Shown piece by piece: positions 14,945 to 21,997 of a stretch of 23,503 nt of DNA. The notes beneath the pieces were generated by a model. That model worked only from the letters and a program-made list of their open reading frames with translations. It searched no databases and was not told the origin of the DNA. Source of the stretch: Pseudomonadota bacterium. Lineage in GTDB: Bacteria > Pseudomonadota > Gammaproteobacteria > Burkholderiales > Burkholderiaceae_D. Positions within the stretch are counted from its first letter, which is position 1. Every line of letters starts with the position of its first letter. Where the stretch lies: the NCBI GenBank assembly GCA_023416415.1, contig JAEZHR010000055.1, forward strand, positions 1-23,503, given 5' to 3'. The position numbers were made by a program, and so were the translations under genes.

Positions 14945-16367
14945 GTTCTTTTCCTTCCTGCGATTCCCAGAGTTGCGCGTCGCGCGCGGCCAACGCGGCA
15001 CGCGCGGCTTCGGTGCCGGCGATGCGGCCGAAGGCGGTACCGATGGCCATGCCGACGCCTGCCGTATATCCCTTGCCCAGTACATTGCCCGCCATCATTT
15101 CCCCGGCCACGAACAGGTTCTCGCTCGGCTTGCCGCCGAAATGCACGGCCGCATGTTCATCGGTCTTCAGGCCCAGGTAGGTGAAGGTGATGCCGGGACG
15201 CAGCGCATAGCCGTAGAAAGGCGGAGTGTCGAGCGGACGCGCCCAGTGCGTCTTGGCCGGAGCAAGGCCCTCGGTGTGGCAGTCGTCAAGCACGGTGTGG
15301 TCGAACTTGCCGACGCGGCAGGCGGCGTTGTATTCGGCCACGGTCTGCACGAACTGCTGCTCCGGCAGGCCGAGCTGCCGGGCCAGCTGGCCGAGATCGT
15401 TGGCGACGACGCCGGGAAACACCGGCGGCATGAAACGGCCGACGGCCTTGGCGTCGATGATGGAATAGCCGATCTGCCCCGGTTGCTGCGCCACCAGGCG
15501 TCCCCAGATCGCATAGCGCTTGGGCCAGAAGTCCTCGCCCTCGTCGTAGAAGCGGCGCGCCTCGCGGTTGACCACGATGCCGAGCGATACGCAATCGATG
15601 CGGGTGCAGATGCCGCCGTCGTACAGCGGCGCGCGCGCATCGATGGCCACGCAGTGCGACTGCGAGGGATCGCCGATCATGTCGGCGCCCGCCTGCTCCA
15701 TGAACTTCAGCAGCACGCCGTTGTTGAAGCGTGTGCCGCGGATCAGGAAATTGTCGGCCGGCCATTCGCCGCGTTCGTTCTGGCCCCAGGCTTGGCGCAG
15801 CCATTCGATGTTCGACTCGAAGCCGCCCGCGGCCAGCACGCAGCTGCGCGCCTCGAAACGCTGGTCGCCGCTATGCGCAGCGATAAAGCGGCCGTTGTCC
15901 AGTTCGATGGAATCCACCGTGGTGTCGTAGCGGACCTGCACGCCGAGCGCCTCGGCACTGCGATAGTAGGCATTGACGAGCGCCTTGCCGCCTCCCATGA
16001 AGAACGCGTTCGTGCGCGCCACATGCAGCGCGCCGGAAAGCGGCGGCTGGAAACGCACTCCATGCTTGCGCATCCATGGCCGGCAGGTCGCGGAGGCGCG
16101 AATCGCGATGCGTGCGAGCTTTTCATCGGTCAGGCCACCGGTGACCTTCAGCAGGTCCTGCCAGTATTCTTCCTCCGGATAGGCCTCCACCAGCACATCC
16201 TGCGGGGCGTCATGCATGCAGCGCAGGTTGCGTGTGTGCCCGGAATTTCCGCCGCGCCACTCACGCGGCGCAGATTCGAGCAGCAGCACCGAAGCGCCCG
16301 CTTCGCGCGCCATCAGCGCAGCGCAAAGAGCGGCGTTGCCGCCGCCGATTACCAGAACATCGACCAT
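14931..16367 (-). CDS. tcuA: FAD-dependent tricarballylate dehydrogenase
   Basis: A 478-residue flavoprotein. TcuA oxidises tricarballylate to cis-aconitate, which enters the citric acid cycle. The FAD motif VIGGGNAA is at residues 6-13 with glutamate E31. The family-specific GGNSGHTRNLRCMHD follows. The C-terminus carries GIVVNREARRFYDEGED and the FAD contact ENLFVAGEMMAGNVLGKGY. The ATG at 16367 has GGGAG about 11 bases upstream. It is cotranscribed with tcuB, its electron acceptor, and follows lysR on the same strand after a 171-bp gap. The usual transporter gene tcuC is missing, so uptake must come from elsewhere. Citrate-like analogs are possible substrates. Confidence 0.9.
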   Translation of the reverse strand: MVDVLVIGGGNAALCAALMAREAGASVLLLESAPREWRGGNSGHTRNLRCMHDAPQDVLVEAYPEEEYWQDLLKVTGGLTDEKLARIAIRASATCRPWMRKHGVRFQPPLSGALHVARTNAFFMGGGKALVNAYYRSAEALGVQVRYDTTVDSIELDNGRFIAAHSGDQRFEARSCVLAAGGFESNIEWLRQAWGQNERGEWPADNFLIRGTRFNNGVLLKFMEQAGADMIGDPSQSHCVAIDARAPLYDGGICTRIDCVSLGIVVNREARRFYDEGEDFWPKRYAIWGRLVAQQPGQIGYSIIDAKAVGRFMPPVFPGVVANDLGQLARQLGLPEQQFVQTVAEYNAACRVGKFDHTVLDDCHTEGLAPAKTHWARPLDTPPFYGYALRPGITFTYLGLKTDEHAAVHFGGKPSENLFVAGEMMAGNVLGKGYTAGVGMAIGTAFGRIAGTEAARAALAARDAQLWESQEGKEHAAA

Positions 16368-16444
16368 GCCTGTTTTCTCCCTTCGATCGTTCCAAGGGTA
16401 GGCATTCGCATGCGGGCGCGCCAGCCGCTTGCCGCTAAGCGGTG

Positions 16445-16459
16445 TTCACGAATCGTGAA
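16445..16459. promoter_or_regulatory. LysR-type recognition dyad upstream of tcuA
   Basis: TTCACG-AAT-CGTGAA is a perfect 6-3-6 palindrome. It contains the LysR-type T-N11-A core (T16446 to A16458). Its centre lies 85 bp before the tcuA start, right for a LysR-type recognition site near -65 if transcription starts about 20-30 bp before tcuA. A second dyad, CCGCT-A-AGCGG (16432-16442), lies on its promoter-proximal side and could be the activation site. I see no convincing -35/-10 pair, as expected for an activator-dependent promoter. Confidence 0.6.
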
Positions 16460-16538
16460 GAGGAAGGCTCGGCCCTAGAATCAGGCCAAGGATGAAACCG
16501 GAAAATCAGGCCGATTCCAAGCCGAAGGCAGTCCGGTA

Positions 16539-17462
16539 TCAGACGGACAGGCTGGCGCCCGGCCAGTGCCCCTGCTCGACCAGCGTGCGCGCCACCCGCA
16601 GCAGCACCGTGCGTGCAGCCAGGCCGGCCGGAGAAAGCTCGTCGTCCGAAAGGCTGACCAGGTAGTTCGTTCTGTGCACGGCGACATCGCTGATCTCGAT
16701 CATGCGCAGGCTGGCGTCGTCCACCCGCGCCAATGCGGCGCCGGGCTGGATCGAGACGCCAAGTCCGCTGCGCACCGCGTCCATCAGCATCGGCAAGCCG
16801 TCGATCTCCGTGTGCACGTTGAGGCTCAGGCCGGCCTGGGCCGCCGCTGCCTCGAGCGACGAACGCAGGGCATGTGAAGGGCTGGGCAGGATCAGCGGCA
16901 GGCCGGCGACCTTGGCCAGAGCGGTCTTGCGTCCCGCCGGCAGGCCGCGCATGCCTTTCGCCGCGACCAGGAACAGCCGTTCTTCTAGCAGGGGAATGGC
17001 GCTCCAGCGCCGGATGCGATCGGACTGGAACAGCACGGCCAGATCGAGCTGACGCGAAGACAGCATCGAAGCCAGGTTGCCGGACAGGCTTTCCACCAGA
17101 CGCAGGCGAATGTCCGGATAGTGTTCACGCATGGCCGTGATGAAGGGGATGCCCAGCGTGGTGCAGGTGCTGGACGACATGCCGACGGTAACGTGCCCGG
17201 ACAGGCGCGCCAGGCGCGCGGCGCGCATGGCGTCGTCCGCATGACGCAATGCCAGCTGGGCTTGCTGCAGGAAGGCCAGACCGGCATCGGTCGGGATCAC
17301 GCCGCCCGACGTGCGCTGCAGAAGACGGGTGGACAACTCGGACTCGAGCCGGCTGATCTGCTGGCTGAGCGCAGAGGTGACGACGCCGAGATCGAGAGCG
17401 GCACGCCCCATGCTGCCCAGCTCCACCACCCGCACGAAGTACCGCAACTGTCTGAGTTCCAT
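16539..17462 (-). CDS. LysR-family transcriptional regulator, probable regulator of tcuAB
   Basis: A 307-residue LysR-type regulator. The N-terminal winged helix-turn-helix (MELRQLRYFVRVVELGSM; recognition helix around TSALSQQISRLE, residues 29-40) leads through the linker helix into a periplasmic-binding-like effector domain from about residue 92 (VTVGMSSSTCTTLGIPFI). Length and layout are typical. AGGGGA lies 5 bases before the ATG at 17462. It sits upstream of tcuA on the same strand, with a T-N11-A dyad between them, so control of tcuAB is likely, analogous to TcuR. Unlike many LysR genes it is not divergent from its target. The effector is presumably a tricarboxylate. Confidence 0.92.
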   Translation of the reverse strand: MELRQLRYFVRVVELGSMGRAALDLGVVTSALSQQISRLESELSTRLLQRTSGGVIPTDAGLAFLQQAQLALRHADDAMRAARLARLSGHVTVGMSSSTCTTLGIPFITAMREHYPDIRLRLVESLSGNLASMLSSRQLDLAVLFQSDRIRRWSAIPLLEERLFLVAAKGMRGLPAGRKTALAKVAGLPLILPSPSHALRSSLEAAAAQAGLSLNVHTEIDGLPMLMDAVRSGLGVSIQPGAALARVDDASLRMIEISDVAVHRTNYLVSLSDDELSPAGLAARTVLLRVARTLVEQGHWPGASLSV

Positions 17463-17472
17463 GATTCCCCTG

Positions 17473-17487
17473 ACGCAAGGCTTGCGT
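17473..17487. promoter_or_regulatory. 15-bp palindrome in the lysR leader
   Basis: ACGCAAG-G-CTTGCGT is a perfect 7-1-7 palindrome lying 10-24 bases before the lysR start, between the predicted transcription start and the Shine-Dalgarno site AGGGGA. It may be an autoregulatory operator or an RNA hairpin next to the ribosome site. It is not a T-N11-A box. Confidence 0.45.
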
Positions 17488-17497
17488 TTGGCGCTCG

Positions 17498-17527
17498 ATT
17501 ATAAGAGCGCCCGTGCGGGTGCGCGAA
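17498..17527 (-). promoter_or_regulatory. lysR promoter with perfect -10 inside a 7-8-7 dyad
   Basis: On the minus strand TATAAT (17503-17498) is a perfect -10 box. A weak -35, TTCGCG (17527-17522), sits 18 bp upstream. The -10 is centred in the inverted repeat GGCGCTC-N8-GAGCGCC (17490-17511), so a protein bound there would block RNA polymerase. The predicted start near 17491 gives a leader of about 30 nt. Confidence 0.55.
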
Positions 17528-17598
17528 GTGGCGGCTGTTGCGGCTTCCGGCCTTCGGCACTGCCCACGGCCGAACCGACACGGGTCCGTCGGCAATGC

Positions 17599-17627
17599 AG
17601 CGGTCCGGTCTGGTACACCGGACCGCT
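17599..17627 (-). terminator. 11-bp stem-loop after the TIM-barrel gene, probable terminator without U tract
   Basis: AGCGGTCCGGT (17599-17609) pairs perfectly with ACCGGACCGCT (17617-17627) around a 7-nt loop. On the minus strand it starts 8 bases after the stop codon of the preceding gene. No T run follows, so it may act with Rho, protect the 3' end, or separate this operon from lysR. Confidence 0.5.
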
Positions 17628-17635
17628 CACCACCC

Positions 17636-18469
17636 TTACTCTTGCTCCAGGGTCGCGCGGCTTGCAATGAGGGCGTCACGCGCCCAGTCGCGCGCGCTCA
17701 GCTTCGCCATGCGCTCCAGGTGCACGACTTCCACGCTCAGAGGCAGATCCTCCGGCAGCGCCGCGATCAGGCCCTTCAGATCGATGCCGCCCTCGCCCGG
17801 GAGCAAGCGCGCGCATCGGGCAGTGTGGATGAGTTCATCGGTCGTGAAGGCATGACCTGGCAAAGCAACCGGCGCGTCGCAGACTTGCGCGTAATGCAGC
17901 AAGGTGCGCGGAATGGCTCGAATGTCGTCCAGCGTGGTGGACGAACGTGCGGCGTGCAGCGCATCGACCAGGATGCCGGCATTGGCCGGACGGCCGGCAC
18001 GCTCGACCACACGCATGGCCGTCTTCGCATCCGGCACCGCAGTCCACGGCATGAACTCGAGGTCGGCAGTCAGTCCGAACGGATGCATCGCTTCGCACAG
18101 GCGGGCGTAGCTTTGGGCCAGACGTGCATGCACGGGATCGTCACCGGCAACCAGCACGGCCCTGGCCTTCAGCTCGGCACCGATTTCGAACAGCGGCAGA
18201 AAGGTCTTCTCGTCGAAATCTTCGCCGATCCGCACGATCTCCAGATCGAATACGCCGACGCCGGTATCACGCTGCACGGCCAGAGCCTCGCGCAGCACCT
18301 CGGGCTGGCCGATCAGGGACTGGACAGCCCCGCCCGCACTCACCGGAAGCAGGCGCAGACCCACGCAGGCATAGCCGAGCTCGGCGGCCAGGCGTATTGC
18401 CTGCGGAACGCTGCAGGTGTGCGAGGTGAGGTAGGCCAGCGAATAGGTGCGCGCCATGGCAGTGCTCAT
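17636..18469 (-). CDS. Xylose-isomerase-like TIM-barrel protein (sugar phosphate isomerase/epimerase family)
   Basis: A 277-residue member of the AP-endonuclease-2/xylose-isomerase TIM-barrel family, which includes sugar isomerases and epimerases and also 3-dehydroshikimate dehydratases of the AsbF/QuiC kind. Candidate metal ligands are E138 (LEFMPW), D169 and H172 (LVDALH), Q195 (YAQVCDA), E226 (LLPGEGGIDL) and E247. The start at 18469 overlaps the NIPSNAP gene stop by 4 bases (ATGA), so it is translationally coupled. The frame stays open far upstream, but only as overlap with that gene. A second in-frame ATG follows at 18457. Last gene of the iclR operon. A lyase or isomerase acting on a hydroxy-cyclohexene acid is possible given the shikimate-type gene nearby. 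This is inference. Confidence 0.87.
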   Translation of the reverse strand: MSTAMARTYSLAYLTSHTCSVPQAIRLAAELGYACVGLRLLPVSAGGAVQSLIGQPEVLREALAVQRDTGVGVFDLEIVRIGEDFDEKTFLPLFEIGAELKARAVLVAGDDPVHARLAQSYARLCEAMHPFGLTADLEFMPWTAVPDAKTAMRVVERAGRPANAGILVDALHAARSSTTLDDIRAIPRTLLHYAQVCDAPVALPGHAFTTDELIHTARCARLLPGEGGIDLKGLIAALPEDLPLSVEVVHLERMAKLSARDWARDALIASRATLEQE

Positions 18470-19092
18470 TTCATTGGTGAAACGGATGTCGGCAGGGCGA
18501 TCGTCGAGACCATGTCCGTGGTCAGGTTCGCCGGCCCACCCTTGGGCGGCCAGATGCCTTCGGCGACGGCGTCCGCGCGCGCCTTGCTGCGTGCGTCGAT
18601 GGTCGGGTAAGCCCAGATGTTGGTAAAGCGCAGCGGACCGTCGAGCGCGACCATGGCAACCACGCAGGGCGAAATACGTTCGCGCGGCGGGAGATATTCC
18701 TTCCACAGGTCGATCGTCGGCTGCACGCCGCCCGGCTTGATGCCGTACGTGCGAATTTCGTAGACGGGCCCGGTGACACCGGTCTCGGCGCTCGGACGCG
18801 CCGGCTTCATCCACGGGAAGCCCTTGTAGCTGTGCATTTCAAGGCTCTGGAACAGCGCGCCGCAACCGAAGGGGTCGGCGCTCATCTGGGTCCGCTCGCG
18901 CTCCGCCTGCAGGGTTTCCAGATCGGCGAAGCCACGCAGCACCAGCAACTGGTTGAGCTGGCCGATGTCGGAGTACCAGCAGGCGAGCAGTTCGCCCTTC
19001 GCGTCCGGCGCACTGGTGAAGGCCTGCACGCCTTCGGCCGCCTTGGCGGTCGTTCCGAAAGGCAGGGTCATTGTGGCGAGTTCGTAGTACAT
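18466..19092 (-). CDS. NIPSNAP family protein
   Basis: A 208-residue protein with two tandem ferredoxin-like (dimeric alpha-beta barrel) halves. The first begins MYYELATMTLPFG and the second carries the NIPSNAP hallmark YEIRTYGIKPGG at about 111-122, followed by a short helix and a strand with WAYPT. Bacterial NIPSNAP proteins often accompany catabolic enzymes, but I know of no settled reaction for the family. The ATG at 19092 has AAAGGA about 9 bases upstream. Forty-odd codons of open frame upstream are non-homologous and lie in the gap and the previous gene. It sits between the flavoprotein and TIM-barrel genes, overlapping the latter, so it likely serves the same pathway. Confidence 0.88.
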   Translation of the reverse strand: MYYELATMTLPFGTTAKAAEGVQAFTSAPDAKGELLACWYSDIGQLNQLLVLRGFADLETLQAERERTQMSADPFGCGALFQSLEMHSYKGFPWMKPARPSAETGVTGPVYEIRTYGIKPGGVQPTIDLWKEYLPPRERISPCVVAMVALDGPLRFTNIWAYPTIDARSKARADAVAEGIWPPKGGPANLTTDMVSTIALPTSVSPMK

Positions 19093-19156
19093 GAATGCGG
19101 TCCTTTTGAATGGAAACGGAAAAGAGCTGAGGTGACGCGCATGACGCGCGCCGGCT

Positions 19157-20953
19157 TTATGCTGCCCGCGCCAGAGCGGGCGAAGCAGAAGTCGCTGCGC
19201 CGGGTGCAACTCCGGCCGCATCGTGGGCGGCGAGGTAACCGAAGGTCATCGCCGGACCGAGCGTGATGCCGCCGCTGGGGTAGTAGCCGCCCATCACACT
19301 GGTCATGTCGTTGCCGCCGGCGTACAGACCGGGGATCGGCTGGCCGGAATCGTCCAGCACGCGGGCGCTGGCGTCCGTTCGCAGGCCGGCGAATGTGCCA
19401 AGACTTCCCGGTACCACGCGCACGGCATAGAACGGCCCCCGTTCGATCGGGGCCATGCACGGGTTGGGGAAACTGCAGGCGGCATCGCCCTGAACACGGT
19501 TGTATGGTGTCTCGCCCTTGGCAAAATCGGTGTCCTTGCCGGCGCGTGCCTGCGCGTTGTAGCGCGCAACCGTCGCCGCGAGCCCTTCGGCATGGATGCC
19601 ACACTCACGCGCGAGCTCGTCCAGTGTGACGCCGCGCTTGAGATAGCCGTCGAAGAGCATGCCGGACAGGGGCATGGGCGCGGGCTTGGCAGCGCCGAGT
19701 CCGTAGCGGCGAATGAACGGATGGTCGCAGATCAGCCAGCCCTCGACCGTGCGTCCACGCGGAGTGGCGTCTATCAGGGCACGGGTAAAGTCGTAGTAGG
19801 AATCGGCTTCGTTGACGAAGCGCCGGCCATCGGACGTGACCGCGATCAGGCCCGGTTTGGCACGTTCGATCAGATGCGGAAAATGCGTGAAGCCTCCATC
19901 GGCGCGCGGCACCAGCGATACAGGAGCAAGCGCGGCGGCCTGCGGCAGCCCGCGGACGACGACGCCACCGGCAGATTCGCCCAGGCGCAGGCCGTCGCCG
20001 GTATTGCCACGCGCAGCGGCGGACCAGTGCTCGTGGCCGGTCGGCGCATGCGGCAGCAGGTCCTTTTTGCGTTCGGGATCGTGCGGGAAACCGCCGCTAG
20101 CGAGGACGACTCCGCGCATGGCACGGATTTCGATGTTGCCATCGGGCGAGCCGACAATGGCGCCGCGGACACGACCGCCCTCGCTTACCAGACCCTTCGC
20201 CGGATGTTCGGTCAAAATGCGCACACCCGCCTCGAAGGCCGAGGCCGCCAATGCTGCCGCCAGTGCATTGCCGTTGACCAGGCGCTGGCCGCGGCCATAA
20301 AACAGCAGATCGCGCCAGTACGCCAGTACGCGTTTGGTGACGTAGGAAAACGATGCCAGCGAACGCTTGCTGTTGATGAAGTGACGCAGTTCCGCACCGG
20401 ACGCGATGCCCATTCCCCACAAGGTCGTTTCGGCGAGCGGCGGCTTCAGCCGCGCCAGCTCCTTGCCCAGGCGGCGCGCGTCAAAAGGCGCGGCGCATAC
20501 CGAGCGCCCGCCGCTGGCGGCGCTGGGGGTGTGGTCATGGAAGTCCGGGATCGCGTTGCCATCGATGAATTGCAGTGCGGTGCGCCTGCGGAAGAACTCG
20601 ACCATGCGCGGACCGTTCTCCAGGAAGGCCCGTGCACGCGCTTCATCGAATTGCGGACCCAGTTCATGTCGCAGGTAGTTCAGCGGCTCGCAAAGGTCTT
20701 CATGGATGCCCGCGTTGATTGCCAGCGGGTTGCGCGGGATCCACATCCACCCCCCCGACCACGCAGTGGTGCCGCCGTATTGCGGCTCCTTTTCCACGAC
20801 GACCACCTTCAATCCGAGATGGGCAGCGGTGACTGCGGCAGACAAGCCCCCGGCACCCGACCCGATCACGAGCAGGTCACAGGTCTGGTACGCGGGGAGA
20901 GGGTTGTGAAGTGGGGCTGCAGATTGCGACATCAAGTAATGGGTGTAAGCCAC
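19157..20953 (-). CDS. KstD-like FAD-dependent dehydrogenase (3-oxosteroid/oxocyclohexane desaturase family)
   Basis: A 598-residue flavoprotein, the length of 3-ketosteroid delta-1-dehydrogenases and of the related 4-oxocyclohexanecarboxylate desaturases. The FAD motif GSGAGG is at residues 31-36, with E54 and YGGTTAWSGG after it. The C-terminus has GLYAGGNDMTSVMGG then YYPSGGITLGPAMTFGYLAA (from 557), which matches the catalytic Tyr/Gly and FAD contact region of KstD. Such enzymes desaturate a carbon-carbon bond next to a ring ketone. The GTG at 20953 shares its first base with the iclR stop (TAGTG). An ATG at 20932 is the alternative start; neither has a clear Shine-Dalgarno site. The protein ends in an Ala-rich tail. 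Confidence 0.9.
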   Translation of the reverse strand: MAYTHYLMSQSAAPLHNPLPAYQTCDLLVIGSGAGGLSAAVTAAHLGLKVVVVEKEPQYGGTTAWSGGWMWIPRNPLAINAGIHEDLCEPLNYLRHELGPQFDEARARAFLENGPRMVEFFRRRTALQFIDGNAIPDFHDHTPSAASGGRSVCAAPFDARRLGKELARLKPPLAETTLWGMGIASGAELRHFINSKRSLASFSYVTKRVLAYWRDLLFYGRGQRLVNGNALAAALAASAFEAGVRILTEHPAKGLVSEGGRVRGAIVGSPDGNIEIRAMRGVVLASGGFPHDPERKKDLLPHAPTGHEHWSAAARGNTGDGLRLGESAGGVVVRGLPQAAALAPVSLVPRADGGFTHFPHLIERAKPGLIAVTSDGRRFVNEADSYYDFTRALIDATPRGRTVEGWLICDHPFIRRYGLGAAKPAPMPLSGMLFDGYLKRGVTLDELARECGIHAEGLAATVARYNAQARAGKDTDFAKGETPYNRVQGDAACSFPNPCMAPIERGPFYAVRVVPGSLGTFAGLRTDASARVLDDSGQPIPGLYAGGNDMTSVMGGYYPSGGITLGPAMTFGYLAAHDAAGVAPGAATSASPALARAA

Positions 20954-21795
20954 TAGGGTGCGTAGATTGGCTTTCGCCCTTCTGCGCCACCCGCACCGGA
21001 TTCAGCCGGGCGCGGCATGGTCTTGTTGAAAAAGGGCGAAGCGCCGCTGGCGGCGGCAAGTTGCCCGGCGAGGACAAGCAGATCCTCACCCAATGCCAGC
21101 ATGCGCTCGCGCGTGAAGCGCACCGAGGGGCCGGCGATGGTAATGACGCCGATCGGCGGCTGATTGCCGTGACGGACGACGGCTGCCATGGCATTGAGCC
21201 CTGCCGTATAGGTTTCTTCAGTGATGGAAAAGCCGCGCTTGCGGGTTTCCTCAACCATGGCCATTACAGCCTTCATCGTGGTCGGAGCACCCGGCCCGTA
21301 TTGCTCCGGCGTTCCCAGCCCCTGCTGCGCCAGCAGCGCCAGCGCCTGATCATCGCTTTGGGCTGCCAACCAGGCGATGCCCGAAGATGAACAGGACAGG
21401 CGCGCGTCGACACCCATGTCGGGGTCATAACGCAGGCCCTGACGCGCTCCCTGCGCACGAGCCACCCAAGTCAATCGGTTGCCATCGACCACCGACAGGC
21501 GCACCAGCTCGCCTGAAATCTCTGCCAGGCGATCCAGCAGCGGCTGGGAAATATCGACGATCCCGGAATTGCTCAGGAAAGACAGACCCATCGCGATCAG
21601 CTTGGTGGTGAGCATGTACTCACCGTGGTCGCGCGTCTGACGCACATAACCGCAGCGCATCAGATCGCCCAGCAGGCGATGGACTGCGCTGCGCGGAATG
21701 TTGAGCTGATCTGCGATGGCAGCCAGCTCCACGCCTTCGCCGTGCCGGGCCAGCAGTTCGAGAATGCCCAGGGTTCGTTCGAGTACACCGTTCAT
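20953..21795 (-). CDS. IclR-family transcriptional regulator
   Basis: A 280-residue IclR protein. The N-terminal winged helix-turn-helix (VLERTLGILELLARHGEG; recognition helix around NIPRSAVHRLLGDLM, residues 32-46) is joined to a GAF-like effector domain (GELVRLSVVDGNRLTWVARAQG; ...TAGLNAMAAVVRHGNQPPIGVITIAGP). The ATG at 21795 best fits the family start. A TTG at 21813 would add six residues, and neither has a clear Shine-Dalgarno site. It is the first gene of the leftward operon, overlaps the flavoprotein gene by one base, and is divergent from the shikimate-type gene. It probably controls both sides through the shared gap, in response to a pathway acid. Confidence 0.9.
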   Translation of the reverse strand: MNGVLERTLGILELLARHGEGVELAAIADQLNIPRSAVHRLLGDLMRCGYVRQTRDHGEYMLTTKLIAMGLSFLSNSGIVDISQPLLDRLAEISGELVRLSVVDGNRLTWVARAQGARQGLRYDPDMGVDARLSCSSSGIAWLAAQSDDQALALLAQQGLGTPEQYGPGAPTTMKAVMAMVEETRKRGFSITEETYTAGLNAMAAVVRHGNQPPIGVITIAGPSVRFTRERMLALGEDLLVLAGQLAAASGASPFFNKTMPRPAESGAGGAEGRKPIYAP

Positions 21796-21818
21796 AGGAA
21801 GAAATGATAGCAAAGATG

Positions 21819-21852
21819 GATTTTAAAATCAGAACTAAATTCAATTCTTGAA
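21819..21852. promoter_or_regulatory. AT-rich palindromes in the iclR/shikimate-type divergent gap
   Basis: GATTTTAAAATC (21819-21830) is a perfect 12-bp palindrome. TTCAA-TTC-TTGAA (21840-21852) is a perfect 5-3-5 palindrome. They lie about two helical turns apart, centre to centre, in the most AT-rich stretch of the window, so both are good candidates for IclR operators. I could not assign a convincing -35/-10 pair to either gene. Confidence 0.45.
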
Positions 21853-21997
21853 CACTATTCCAGTATTGAAGCTTCTGCGGTAGGATGCTTCACCCTTGTG
21901 CAACAAGACAACCCAACAACACGACAACACGGCGTGCAGTCCTGGCCCCCACTGTTCCAGACAGCAGCCCCCTGACACGCCGAAAGCAGGACCAATC

